This document shows, piece after piece, positions 1-8,220 of a DNA stretch of 64,000 nt. Under the pieces are notes generated by a model. The model saw only the letters and a program-made list of their open reading frames with translations, searched no databases and was not told the DNA's origin. The stretch is taken from assembly GCF_943193015.1 (NCBI RefSeq), contig NZ_CALPCM010000006.1:54482-118481 (forward strand). Reading direction: 5' to 3'. Within the stretch, counting starts at the first letter, position 1; each line of letters starts with the position of its first letter. A program made the position numbers and the translations under genes. Origin of the DNA: Hominisplanchenecus_A murintestinalis. Its GTDB lineage: Bacteria > Bacillota > Clostridia > Lachnospirales > Lachnospiraceae.

Positions 1-1
1 G

Positions 2-997
2 GCGCTGCGCTATATTGCCAAGAAAGCGGACGGTTCTATGCGTGACGCGCTGAGCCTGCTGGATCAGTGCATTGCCTTTTATTTGGGACAGAAGCTTACC
101 TATGATCATGTACTTGAAGTATTGGGAGCTGTGGATACGGAAGAGTTTGGCCGTTTGCTGCGGGAGGTTCTGGAAAACAATGTGGTGCAGGTGATTGCCC
201 ATCTGGAGGATTTAATTATGCAGGGGCGGGAACTGGGACAATTTGCCACAGATTTTACCTGGTATCTCAGGAACCTGCTGCTCCTGAAATCTTCGGATGA
301 TATGGAGGATGTATTAGATGTGTCCACAGAAAATCTGGAGACTTTGCGGGAAGAGGCGGGGCTGGTGCGGAATGATACGCTAATGCGGTATATCCGCATT
401 TTTTCTGAGCTTTCAAATCAGATGAAATATGCGGCTTCCAAGCGGGTGCTGCTGGAAGTGGCTTTGATTAAGCTGTGCCGCCCTCAGATGGAGAACGATG
501 AGATTTCTATGGCAGAACGTATCCGCGCGCTGGAAAAAAAGCTGGAAAATGGAAGGATGGTGCAGGCAGCGCCGATACAGAGTGTTTGGCCGGAAACAGG
601 GCAGCCTGCCGGCCAGGAGAGCCATGAGCCGGAAGCAGAACCGGAAATGGCGGCGCCGGAAGACTTACAGGAGGTTATGCGGTTGTGGAACAGCATCGTG
701 GCGTCAGCAGAGGGACAGAGGTTTCGGCAGACTCTTGCCCAGGCAGTGCCAAAGTTTCAGGAAAATGACGGAAGGCTATTTGTAGTGTTTTCAGACTTTT
801 TAGGAGAGACATATCTAAACAGTGAGGAGAAAAAGCAAGAGCTGGAGAAAATCATTGAGGGGAAATTGGGGAAACATGTAGAAGTGAAATTCGTCCTGAG
901 AGCAGATGAACATTTGGTGGGAGGACGTTTATCAAAAATTAGTGTGGAAGATGCTATCAAAAAATTTGTCCACGCGGATATTGAAATTGAGGATTAG
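2..997 (+). CDS. dnaX: DNA polymerase III subunit gamma/tau, C-terminal part (5' truncated by window edge)
   Basis: Clamp-loader subunit of the replicative DNA polymerase. The reading frame is open from base 2, before the first ATG at 38, so the gene begins outside the window and the N-terminal ATPase domain is missing. The visible start (KKADGSMRDALSLLDQ) is the conserved sensor-2/SRC region of DnaX, followed by the collar domain III, then a Glu/Pro-rich linker (about residues 180-215) and a C-terminal tau-like domain. It is followed after 13 bases by ybaB and then recR, the classical Firmicute dnaX-ybaB-recR order. Identification is firm; only the extent is limited. Confidence 0.95.
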   Translation, partial: ALRYIAKKADGSMRDALSLLDQCIAFYLGQKLTYDHVLEVLGAVDTEEFGRLLREVLENNVVQVIAHLEDLIMQGRELGQFATDFTWYLRNLLLLKSSDDMEDVLDVSTENLETLREEAGLVRNDTLMRYIRIFSELSNQMKYAASKRVLLEVALIKLCRPQMENDEISMAERIRALEKKLENGRMVQAAPIQSVWPETGQPAGQESHEPEAEPEMAAPEDLQEVMRLWNSIVASAEGQRFRQTLAQAVPKFQENDGRLFVVFSDFLGETYLNSEEKKQELEKIIEGKLGKHVEVKFVLRADEHLVGGRLSKISVEDAIKKFVHADIEIED

Positions 998-1010
998 GAG
1001 GAAAAGTGAA

Positions 1011-1367
1011 ATGGCAAGACGTGGAGGATTTCCGGGCGGAGGCATGCCGGGTAATATGAATAATCTGATGAAACAGGCGCAGAAAATGCAGAGGCAGATG
1101 GAAGAGAGCCAGAAAGCTTTGGAGGAAAAGGAGTTTACCGCAGCAGCAGGGGGCGGCGCAGTAGAAGTAAGCGTATCCGGCAAGCGGGAGATTACGAAAG
1201 TGAAACTGGCTGAAGAGGTGGTAGATCCGGATGATATTGAGATGCTTGAGGATTTAATTATGGCGGCTGCCAATGAAGCTCTCCGGAAGATGGAGGAAGA
1301 AGCAGGGGCGGCTATGTCTAAGATTACCGGAGGCATGGGAGGCCTGGGCGGAGGGTTTCCGTTCTGA
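1011..1367 (+). CDS. ybaB: YbaB/EbfC family nucleoid-associated DNA-binding protein
   Basis: Small dimeric DNA-binding protein of 118 residues, the usual family size. The start at 1011 is chosen because it follows a GGAGG-type ribosome site at about 997-1003 and begins with the typical Met-Ala-Arg plus a Gly-rich stretch. An upstream in-frame extension into dnaX is not needed. Family hallmarks are the MKQAQKMQRQM helix and the EVSVSGKREITKVKL strand segment. It lies between dnaX and recR and overlaps recR by one base (TGATG), so the genes are translationally coupled. The family is linked to nucleoid organisation and recombination repair; its exact role is unclear. Confidence 0.93.
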   Translation: MARRGGFPGGGMPGNMNNLMKQAQKMQRQMEESQKALEEKEFTAAAGGGAVEVSVSGKREITKVKLAEEVVDPDDIEMLEDLIMAAANEALRKMEEEAGAAMSKITGGMGGLGGGFPF

Positions 1368-1963
1368 TGGATTATTACAGCAAACAAATTAGTGAACTTA
1401 TCGGGGAGCTTTCAAAGCTTCCCGGCGTCGGTTCTAAGTCTGCCCAGCGGCTGGCATTTTACCTTATTAACCGTCCGGTGGAAGAGGTGCAGAGACTTTC
1501 TGATACGATGATACAGGCCAGGCAAAACGTACGCTACTGCAGCCAGTGCGGAACGCTGACAGATCAGGAACTTTGCCCTATCTGTGCCAACCCCAAACGT
1601 GACCAGTCTATGATTATGGTTGTGGAGGATACCCGTGATCTGGCGGCTTATGAAAAGACAGGGAAGTATGAAGGGGTTTACCATGTGCTTCACGGGGCGA
1701 TTTCGCCTATGCTTGGCATAGGGCCGGGAGATATCAAATTGAAAGAGTTGATGGTACGGCTTCAGGGAGAGGTAAAAGAGGTTATCATAGCTACGAATTC
1801 CAGCTTGGAGGGCGAGACCACGGCCATGTATATCAGTAAACTTATCAAACCGACGGGAATCAGAGTCAGCCGGATAGCTAGCGGCGTTCCGGTGGGCGGC
1901 GATCTGGAATATATTGATGAGGTAACGCTGCTGCGTGCCCTGGAGGGGCGCGTGGAATTATAG
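1367..1963 (+). CDS. recR: Recombination protein RecR
   Basis: RecR of 198 residues, full family length. It works with RecF and RecO to load RecA at gaps. Visible features in order are the N-terminal helix-hairpin-helix (LSKLPGVGSKSAQRLAFYL), the four-cysteine zinc finger (CSQCGTLTDQELCPIC), the Toprim domain (MVVEDTRDLAAYE and the GEGET-like segment SSLEGETTAMYI) and the C-terminal Walker-B-like region (SRIASGVPVGGDLEYIDE). The start overlaps the ybaB stop, forming a dnaX-ybaB-recR operon. A non-coding stretch of about 150 bases separates it from hprK. Confidence 0.97.
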   Translation: MDYYSKQISELIGELSKLPGVGSKSAQRLAFYLINRPVEEVQRLSDTMIQARQNVRYCSQCGTLTDQELCPICANPKRDQSMIMVVEDTRDLAAYEKTGKYEGVYHVLHGAISPMLGIGPGDIKLKELMVRLQGEVKEVIIATNSSLEGETTAMYISKLIKPTGIRVSRIASGVPVGGDLEYIDEVTLLRALEGRVEL

Positions 1964-2112
1964 ATATGCGTCAGGATGTAAGCGGTAAATTCTCTGGAAA
2001 GCCGGAATTAGAAGGAATACTATACATACCCCATTCGTTCGGGATTATGCTGGATGTGAGAGGAAAAGTATGATAAAATAAAAGTATCTAGAGGATTCAA
2101 AGGAGGAAAGGT

Positions 2113-3045
2113 ATGAGTAATGTAGCATTGACGAAGGTCATGGAGCAGATGAAGCTGGAAAACCTGACCCCGGATATTGATATGTCGTCAATTGAAATCA
2201 CCCTGCCGGATATTAACCGTCCAGCACTGCAGCTCACAGGGTATTTTGACCATTTTGCTTCTGAGCGCGTCCAGATTATCGGATATGTGGAATACACGTA
2301 TCTGGAGCATCTGCCCCGGGAAGAGAAACTCAAGGTATACGACCAGTTTCTGGGATACAAGATGCCATGTGTGATTTATACTACGAGGACACAGCCGGAT
2401 GAGGACATGCTGCAGCTGGCGCATAAATATGGCGTTCCCATTTTCAGATCCCATCAGACAACATCTGCGTTTATGGCAGAAATTATCCGCTGGCTGAACG
2501 TGGAGCTGGCTCCCTGTATTTCCATTCATGGCGTGTTGGTTGACGTATACGGCGAGGGTGTGCTGATTATGGGCGAGAGCGGCATTGGAAAGAGTGAGGC
2601 AGCGCTGGAGCTGATTAAGCGGGGGCACCGCCTTGTCACGGATGACGTTGTGGAGATACGCAAGGTCAGCGATGTGACTCTGGTAGGGACTGCGCCTGAT
2701 ATCACGCGTCATTTTATTGAACTGCGGGGTATTGGGATTATCGACGTAAAGACGCTGTTCGGTGTGGAAAGTGTAAAAAATACCCAGAATATTGATTTGG
2801 TAATTAAGCTGGAAGAGTGGAACCGGGATAAAGAGTATGACAGGCTGGGGCTGGAAGAGGAGTATACGGAAATTCTTGGAAACAAGATTGTATGCCATTC
2901 CCTGCCTATCCGTCCGGGGCGGAATCTGGCAGTTATCGTAGAGTCGGCGGCGGTGAACCACAGACAGAAGAAGATGGGGTATAACGCTGCGCAAGAGCTG
3001 TACAAGAGGGTGCAGGAATCCCTATCAAGGGGAAGGAAGGATTAA
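2113..3045 (+). CDS. hprK: HPr kinase/phosphorylase
   Basis: Bifunctional enzyme that phosphorylates and dephosphorylates the regulatory serine of HPr, and so controls CcpA-dependent catabolite repression. Length is 310 residues, as expected. The N-terminal domain is followed by the P-loop (GESGIGKSEAALELIKRGH, about residues 155-173), the DD motif (LVTDDVVEI) and the HprK signature (ELRGIGIIDVKTLFG, about 204-218). AAGGAGG lies 7-13 bases before the ATG. An HPr-like protein encoded at 23783 in this window keeps the serine motif and may be a substrate. Confidence 0.97.
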   Translation: MSNVALTKVMEQMKLENLTPDIDMSSIEITLPDINRPALQLTGYFDHFASERVQIIGYVEYTYLEHLPREEKLKVYDQFLGYKMPCVIYTTRTQPDEDMLQLAHKYGVPIFRSHQTTSAFMAEIIRWLNVELAPCISIHGVLVDVYGEGVLIMGESGIGKSEAALELIKRGHRLVTDDVVEIRKVSDVTLVGTAPDITRHFIELRGIGIIDVKTLFGVESVKNTQNIDLVIKLEEWNRDKEYDRLGLEEEYTEILGNKIVCHSLPIRPGRNLAVIVESAAVNHRQKKMGYNAAQELYKRVQESLSRGRKD

Positions 3046-3047
3046 AG

Positions 3048-3068
3048 AAAAATCACATTTTGATTTTT
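3048..3068 (+). terminator. Short hairpin after hprK
   Basis: An 8-bp inverted repeat (AAAAATCA and TGATTTTT) follows the hprK stop by two bases and ends in T. It is a weak intrinsic-terminator candidate; its AT-rich stem makes it uncertain. Confidence 0.4.
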
Positions 3069-3087
3069 GAAATATACACAAAAATGA

Positions 3088-3116
3088 TTGACACATCTAA
3101 AACTATTTGGTAATAT
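3088..3116 (+). promoter_or_regulatory. Sigma-A-type promoter for the YwgA-like/HD gene pair
   Basis: TTGACA, 17-base spacer, TAATAT. It lies about 150 bases before the first gene of the pair, leaving a leader in which I recognise no further element. Confidence 0.7.
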
Positions 3117-3263
3117 ACTATTACAGAAGATAAGCCAGGATTACAGAGCAATAAAAAGTTCAGTATACGAGGGGCAATGTTTACTGTATAATAAAAGAGA
3201 GAGAAGTTCATTCTCATCAAGAAGGAACACTTTTGATAAAGGATGGCAAAAGGAGGGGTTGCT

Positions 3264-3743
3264 ATGGCGAATAAATTTTTATTGCCTGTATACAAGAAGG
3301 TTTTTGGTGAGTCGTTTTCGTATGGAAGGTTTGAAGATCGGTTAAAAATGCAGAAAATGGTTTATCTTTTGCAGGAAGAAGGAGTGAATATTGGCCATTA
3401 CGGATTTGACTGGTATAAACATGGACCATATTCACAGGTCTTATTAGATGATATGTATATGGAAAATGGGACTGCCTGTATGGGATTAAACTACACGCCG
3501 GAAGCAGAACAGCGCATTGAAAGATTAAAAGAAATCTTCAGCGATGCTGACGCAAAAGAAAAATATGGGGTGAAAAACTGGACAGAATGTCTGGCTTCGA
3601 TTCATTTTTTAAGAATGAAAGAAATGGGAAGCAATGCTTCAGAAGAAGAAATTCTTCAGGTGTTAACGGACAGAAAGCCGCATTTAAATGATGACGCTTT
3701 AAATAGAAAGGCTTATCGTTTAATAGAGAATTTAGCTATGTAG
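3264..3743 (+). CDS. YwgA-like / Panacea (DUF4065)-like protein, possible partner of the HD protein
   Basis: Protein of 159 residues. The start at 3264 is preferred over the ATG at 3243 because the AGGAGGGG ribosome site lies between them. The motif pattern KLQKMVYLLQEEG, then FDWYKHGPYSQVL, resembles the YwgA family and the wider Panacea/SocA-like antitoxin fold (a K-L-Q-K helix followed by W-x-x-H/Y-G-P). Ten bases separate it from the HD-domain gene, and the two share one promoter. From memory, ywgA and the HD-phosphohydrolase gene ywfO are neighbours in Bacillus, so this may be a conserved pair. The function of YwgA is unknown to me. The region is AT-richer than its flanks. A toxin/antitoxin-like relation is only an inference. 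Confidence 0.65.
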   Translation: MANKFLLPVYKKVFGESFSYGRFEDRLKMQKMVYLLQEEGVNIGHYGFDWYKHGPYSQVLLDDMYMENGTACMGLNYTPEAEQRIERLKEIFSDADAKEKYGVKNWTECLASIHFLRMKEMGSNASEEEILQVLTDRKPHLNDDALNRKAYRLIENLAM

Positions 3744-3753
3744 GTGTTGGAAA

Positions 3754-5226
3754 ATGGCGATAAAATTTACGGATAAGATACTTGACAATGTACATGGATT
3801 TATTGAGTACTCGGATGCGGAAAAAGAAGTCATGAATACCCTGTTGTTTAAAAGACTGCAAAGTATTAAACAGTTAAGCATTGCAAATTGGATTTTTCCC
3901 GGATCGGAACATACAAGATATATCCATTCGTTAGGTGTAATGCATATTGCGGATAAAATAGCACGGCAACTGGAGCTGCCTGATCAGGACAGAAAGATTA
4001 TACGGATGGCGGGACTTCTGCATGACATAGGACATTATCCTCTTTCGCATGTATGTGAAACTCCTTATAAAAAAGGCATGGAAAACTATAAAGAGGACAG
4101 TGTTTGCCAGGCAGTAAATGGTGATATGAAACGATATATAGAGAGATTTTCATTGCCAGTCGCTAAAGAATTTATGGTAGGTTCTGTAGAGGGGCATCAT
4201 GAGGCAGTAGGAGCAGCTATTATCCGTACAGATCCCCAGATAAAGAAGATTATCACAGAGGAATGTGGTGAGGCGTCTATAGATATTATTTGCGATATGA
4301 TTACAGGGAATGTAAAAAGACAAGATACAAACCCGTTATGGGTGCAGATTTTACATTCAGAAATTGATGCAGATGGAATTGACTATATGATGCGTGACGC
4401 AGCTTTTGCGGGTACCGGATTTGGAAGCTTTGAAATGAATCAATTAATCAGGTGCTTCGAGAGAAGGGTATACGATGGAAAAGAAATCTTATGTATTAAT
4501 GAAAAGGGAATTGCGGCAGCGGATCAATATCTCATAAATAAATTTTTTTCGTACTCTCAGGTTGTTTTCAATAAGCATATTTCAAATCTGGAATGGATGG
4601 CAGAAATAATCGTTGATTGGATGTTGAAACAAAGTGTACTGTTTCCAACAAAGGAAAATCTGTTAAAACAATGGATAAATGCAAAAGGAAACTTCGACAA
4701 TTATTTAAGCTTCACAGACAATTTCTTTTGGAAAGCGCTGGATGAGATAAAAACATCCCCCAAAAAATATTATGCGCCCGAATATATTGTTGAATTAAGC
4801 AAAAAGCTTTTAAATCACGAAGAGCTTTCTTTTGTTAGTGACAGTGAAGTTAGAATCATATCAAAAGATGCAGATGAAATGAAAGAGCGTCTTTGTCAAT
4901 CAGCTATATATACGGAATATGTAAATAGTCACGATAAGGTTGTATTATACAGCAAAAAACCAATGACAAAGAATGTTCCGTACGAGAAATTTATCGAAGC
5001 CATAGAGCGAAACATACCGGAAGAATTACAGGATGACAAAGAAAAATATATAAAAAATAAGGTGCTTTCCCGGTATATGGAGGGGATTTGTGTCTGTAAT
5101 AACAGAAATGAAGAGATTCATCTTTTATGCGACGATGATAAATCTTTAATGAAACAATTATATGGCACGAATCTGGTGATTTTTAGGGCATTTCAGTTTC
5201 CGTTGGCGGACAAAGCAAACTTATAA
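3754..5226 (+). CDS. HD-domain phosphohydrolase (YwfO/dNTPase-like)
   Basis: Protein of 490 residues with an N-terminal HD domain of the dGTPase/YwfO type. Metal-binding residues visible are His53-Thr-Arg (substrate-side HTR), His90-Asp91 within GLLHDIGH, the second histidine of GHHEAVGA, and Asp205 in HSEIDADGIDYMMRDA. That set is typical of dNTP triphosphohydrolases of the Enterococcus EF1143/Bacillus YwfO group. The C-terminal 200 residues are not recognised. The gene is co-transcribed with the YwgA-like gene, 10 bases apart. Likely activity is hydrolysis of dNTPs or another nucleotide. HD dNTPases also occur in anti-phage systems, so a defence or housekeeping role cannot be decided here. 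Confidence 0.8.
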   Translation: MAIKFTDKILDNVHGFIEYSDAEKEVMNTLLFKRLQSIKQLSIANWIFPGSEHTRYIHSLGVMHIADKIARQLELPDQDRKIIRMAGLLHDIGHYPLSHVCETPYKKGMENYKEDSVCQAVNGDMKRYIERFSLPVAKEFMVGSVEGHHEAVGAAIIRTDPQIKKIITEECGEASIDIICDMITGNVKRQDTNPLWVQILHSEIDADGIDYMMRDAAFAGTGFGSFEMNQLIRCFERRVYDGKEILCINEKGIAAADQYLINKFFSYSQVVFNKHISNLEWMAEIIVDWMLKQSVLFPTKENLLKQWINAKGNFDNYLSFTDNFFWKALDEIKTSPKKYYAPEYIVELSKKLLNHEELSFVSDSEVRIISKDADEMKERLCQSAIYTEYVNSHDKVVLYSKKPMTKNVPYEKFIEAIERNIPEELQDDKEKYIKNKVLSRYMEGICVCNNRNEEIHLLCDDDKSLMKQLYGTNLVIFRAFQFPLADKANL

Positions 5227-5319
5227 GTAGAGATCATATGATTATCAATAGGGGATTGTGTTCTAAAGTGGAATTGCGTAAACAGTACTCAGGCATTTTG
5301 TGTAAGGAGGATTTGTGGG

Positions 5320-6255
5320 ATGAAGAAATATTGTTTTGGGATTGATATTGGGGGAACTACGGTAAAATGCGGTTTATTTGACGTGCAGGGTAACGTTTTG
5401 GATAAATGGGAAATCAAAACCCGTTCCGAAGGAAATGGCGAGAACATCATTCCGGATGTAGCGGCGGCAATTGAGACAAAGATTTCAGAAAAAGGGATTG
5501 AGAAAGCAGACATCGCAGGAATCGGTGTAGGCGTTCCAGGACCTGTAAATGAAGAAGGCGCAGTAGTCACGGCGGTTAATCTGCATTGGGGATATGTAGA
5601 TCTTGCAGGCGAGATGGAAAAACTGACAGGTATTACTACGAAGGTTGGAAACGATGCGAATGTGGCGGCTCTGGGAGAGATGTGGAAGGGCGGCGGTGAA
5701 GGCCATAAGAATGTAGTGATGGTTACGCTGGGAACCGGCGTCGGCGGCGGTATTATCATTGGCGGGAAAATCCTTACCGGAAGTCATGGAGCAGGCGGCG
5801 AAATCGGTCATATCCACGTTGAGGACAAGATGGACAAGCCTTGCGGCTGCGGTAATAAGGGCTGCCTGGAGCAAGTGGCTTCTGCTACCGGAGTTGTATA
5901 TCTGGCAAATAAGAAACTTGCAGAAAGCAGCATGTCGTCAGTGTTGAGAGAGGGAGAGGTTTCTGCAAAGACCGTGTTCGATGCAGTGAAAGCCGGGGAC
6001 ACATTGGCATGTGAAGTAGCAGAGGAGTTTGGAAAATACCTTGGGACTGCCTTGGCTAGTGTTACAGGCGTAGTAGACCCGGAAATCTTTGTAATCGGCG
6101 GCGGCGTATCAAAAGCCGGAACCGTGATTCTGGATTATGTAAAGAAATATTACGTGAATTATGTGCTGGATGCCTGCAAGGGAACAGAGTTTGCATTGGC
6201 AACGCTGGGAAATGACGCGGGTATTTATGGCGCGGCAAGGATGGTAATAGAGTAA
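5320..6255 (+). CDS. glcK: ROK-family glucokinase
   Basis: ATP-dependent glucose kinase of 311 residues, the normal size for the Gram-positive ROK glucokinases. Features in order: phosphate-1 motif DIGGTTVKCGLF near the N-terminus, the substrate-binding GNDANVAALGE, LGTGVGGGII, then the ROK zinc site GHIHV followed by a CGCGNKGCLE cluster. The C-terminus carries IGGGVSK. AAGGAGG stands nine bases upstream of the ATG. It is a single gene bounded by a strong convergent terminator at 6270-6309. Confidence 0.95.
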   Translation: MKKYCFGIDIGGTTVKCGLFDVQGNVLDKWEIKTRSEGNGENIIPDVAAAIETKISEKGIEKADIAGIGVGVPGPVNEEGAVVTAVNLHWGYVDLAGEMEKLTGITTKVGNDANVAALGEMWKGGGEGHKNVVMVTLGTGVGGGIIIGGKILTGSHGAGGEIGHIHVEDKMDKPCGCGNKGCLEQVASATGVVYLANKKLAESSMSSVLREGEVSAKTVFDAVKAGDTLACEVAEEFGKYLGTALASVTGVVDPEIFVIGGGVSKAGTVILDYVKKYYVNYVLDACKGTEFALATLGNDAGIYGAARMVIE

Positions 6256-6269
6256 AAAGATGCTATGTG

Positions 6270-6309
6270 AAAATGGCGTACCGGATATAGAAGTCTGGTA
6301 CGCCATTTT
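6270..6309. terminator. Bidirectional terminator between glcK and the mntP-like gene
   Basis: Long hairpin whose arms contain AAAATGGCGTACC and GGTACGCCATTTT around a loop of about 14 bases. It lies 14 bases after the glcK stop. The A-run on one side and T-run on the other allow use from both strands. The next 100 bases to the convergent gene hold a further small hairpin (CCGTC/GACGG, about 6377-6392) but no gene I can support. Confidence 0.7.
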
Positions 6310-6412
6310 GTGCCCGCGGGCAACGATCCAAGCGACTGTATGCAGGTATTTGGCGACTGCCGCGAGGGTCAATACCGTCCTTTGAGACGGGGGATTTGAC
6401 TAGAGAAAAAGG

Positions 6413-6955
6413 TTATGCAAACAGTTCCAGAACTCCAATTAGAATTAATAAAACTGCTGAAAATGGAGTGAGAACGGAAAAAAATCTGCAGCGCAGGAAT
6501 TTCTGCCCTAAAATAACACTGACCTGGATGCTGAGGCAGGAAAAAAGCATAGAAAAGAATCCTACCCATATGGGAGAGAGAGACATTACGCCTGCGCTAA
6601 GTGAAGGTGGAATACAATTCACTGCCAGTACGAAACCAAGGATTAGTACGTCTGTGAACCTGGGTGTTTCCTGGAGCTCGGGGGTATCATTTTTTTGCGT
6701 TATGCTTTGGTAGAGACAGAAAATTCCAAAAAGAATCATGATAGCGGAAGCAATCAGATTCGTATAGAACAGGAAATGACCGGAAATCAAACGGGCGGCA
6801 CAGGTAGAGCCAAAGGCACATAGCCCGGTCGTGCCGCCGATTATTAAGTTTTGCCATATAGAAAGTCTCTGATGGCGTATGCCCAGATGAATCCCAATCA
6901 GCAGATTATCCAGGTTTACGGCAAGGCCAATCAGAAGAGCCATAAAGATATTCAT
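6413..6955 (-). CDS. MntP/YtaF-like membrane exporter
   Basis: Integral membrane protein of 180 residues with about six hydrophobic segments and the N-terminal LAVNLDNLLIGIHLGIRH motif. A second similar segment (FVLAVNCIPPSLSAGV) starts near residue 110. This internal duplication and the NLDN acidic motif are typical of the MntP manganese exporter and YtaF sporulation families. AAGAGGTGA precedes the ATG at 6955. No yybP-ykoY-type manganese riboswitch was recognised upstream. YtaF or MntP cannot be separated by eye. Confidence 0.75.
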   Translation of the reverse strand: MNIFMALLIGLAVNLDNLLIGIHLGIRHQRLSIWQNLIIGGTTGLCAFGSTCAARLISGHFLFYTNLIASAIMILFGIFCLYQSITQKNDTPELQETPRFTDVLILGFVLAVNCIPPSLSAGVMSLSPIWVGFFSMLFSCLSIQVSVILGQKFLRCRFFSVLTPFSAVLLILIGVLELFA

Positions 6956-7061
6956 AGTTCACCTCTTTGTGCGACAGTCCATACTTTTATTGCAGTTTCC
7001 CGGCGTCCGGCGTAAGCGCGGTAACTTCCGGTTTCGCAGACTTCAGGTGTAAACACGGAGA

Positions 7062-7136
7062 ACTATCAGTTCCGTAACTGTCTGGGATGAGCGGTAAACT
7101 CCCCGACAAACCGCAATTTGAAAGCGGAACTGTTAC
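7062..7136. repeat. Structured intergenic repeat, family B copy 1
   Basis: About 75 bp with outer arms CAGTTCCG and CGGAACTG(TTAC), and an inner CTGGGATGAGCGG block followed by a CCCCGACAAACCGCAATTT block. The same arrangement, with many identical stretches (CGTAACTG, AGCGG, CAAACCGCAATTTG), recurs at 26523-26596 upstream of metG. It lies between two divergent transporter genes. The sequence from 6956 to 7061 also has a GTAACTTCCGGTTTCG stretch but no gene. Confidence 0.65.
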
Positions 7137-7254
7137 CTCCCTACAATTTATTCAGAAAATACAAAGTTGTGAAAGCGACGATTCCGTGTTATGATGGATA
7201 CTCATGAAGGTGCGGGCGCTGTCAGAAGCGTCTGCCGCCTGGAGGGGAGGATAT

Positions 7255-8112
7255 ATGATAGCAGATGTTTTGATGGATGCCGCGCTGGACAGCGTGAAGA
7301 TGCTGCCGTTTCTTCTGGCGGCTTTTCTGTTGATGGAATGGCTGGAGAAATATTCAGGGGAATATATGAACCGGCTGCTGGCTAAGGTAGGGCATGCAGG
7401 CCCTTTGGCGGGGGCGCTTTTGGGTTGTGTGCCGCAGTGTGGTTTTTCGGTGGTGGCGGCGAATCTGTACGCGGGAGGAATCATTACACCGGGAACGATT
7501 CTGGCAGTCTTTTTGGCGACATCGGATGAGGCGGTTCTGATTTTGATGGGAAATCCGGGGCGCGGAAGAGAAATTCTGTGGCTTTTGGCGGCGAAGGTTG
7601 TGATTGGCACGGCGGCGGGCTATTTGATTGATACATGGATTCCGGAACGTCATAGTTATGAAGAAGATATGGAGCGTATCTGCGCGGACTGCGGCTGTCA
7701 CGGGCATACACATGAACATGGAAAAGGACATGTTTTCCAGGCGGCATTGCATCATACGGTAAGCGTATTTGCATATATTTTCGTTTTTACAGGGATTTTG
7801 AATCTGGCGATAGAGTTGGTGGGAATAGAAAAGCTTTCAGCGGTGCTGATGGGGGATTCCCTGCTTCAGCCGCTGCTTGCGGCTCTGGTCGGCATGATTC
7901 CCAATTGTGCTTCTTCTGTAATGCTGACACAGCTTTACCTGAGCGGAGCTATTAGCTTTGCTTCCGCAGTCGCGGGACTTTGTACGGGAGCAGGACTGGG
8001 GCTGGCGGTGCTTTTCCGGATGAATGAAGATAAGAAGGAGAGTTTGAAAATCACAGGACTATTGTATGCAGCCGGAGCCGTATCGGGCGTAGTTCTGAGT
8101 TTTTTTGGATAA
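7255..8112 (+). CDS. Putative heavy-metal/arsenic-type permease (ArsP_2/DUF2899-like)
   Basis: Membrane protein of 285 residues. The start at 7255 is chosen because GGAGGGGAGG lies just upstream; the ATG at 7204 would give a non-hydrophobic 17-residue extension. About eight to ten transmembrane stretches are visible, in two related halves: GALLGCVPQCGFSVVAANLYAGGIITPG and ALVGMIPNCASSVMLTQLYLSGAISF both carry a (V/I)P-(Q/N)-C motif. Between them is a cytosolic loop rich in Cys and His (CADCGCHGHTHEH, about residues 141-153), suited to metal binding. This matches the two-repeat heavy-metal exporter family often annotated as an arsenic efflux protein. The substrate is not determined. Confidence 0.72.
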   Translation: MIADVLMDAALDSVKMLPFLLAAFLLMEWLEKYSGEYMNRLLAKVGHAGPLAGALLGCVPQCGFSVVAANLYAGGIITPGTILAVFLATSDEAVLILMGNPGRGREILWLLAAKVVIGTAAGYLIDTWIPERHSYEEDMERICADCGCHGHTHEHGKGHVFQAALHHTVSVFAYIFVFTGILNLAIELVGIEKLSAVLMGDSLLQPLLAALVGMIPNCASSVMLTQLYLSGAISFASAVAGLCTGAGLGLAVLFRMNEDKKESLKITGLLYAAGAVSGVVLSFFG

Positions 8113-8124
8113 TACATGCAAAAG

Positions 8125-8166
8125 AAAGAGCCTTATCGTACGTGGAAAGTATCGGTAAGGCTCTTT
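8125..8166. terminator. Bidirectional terminator between convergent genes
   Basis: Near-perfect hairpin AAAGAGCCTTATCG / CGGTAAGGCTCTTT between the permease stop (8112) and the methyltransferase stop (8221) on the opposite strand. Confidence 0.75.
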
Positions 8167-8220
8167 CTGAAAGCAGGCATGTTTTTTGCTGTAGTTTGGA
8201 AAGTTGCACAGTTGTGTATT

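Noticed and set aside
2188..2994. 268-codon minus-strand ORF
   Set aside because: Antisense shadow of hprK, which has full-length motif support.
7016..7140. Manganese (yybP-ykoY) riboswitch before the MntP-like or permease gene
   Set aside because: The conserved loop sequences were not found; the structure present matches the family B repeat instead.
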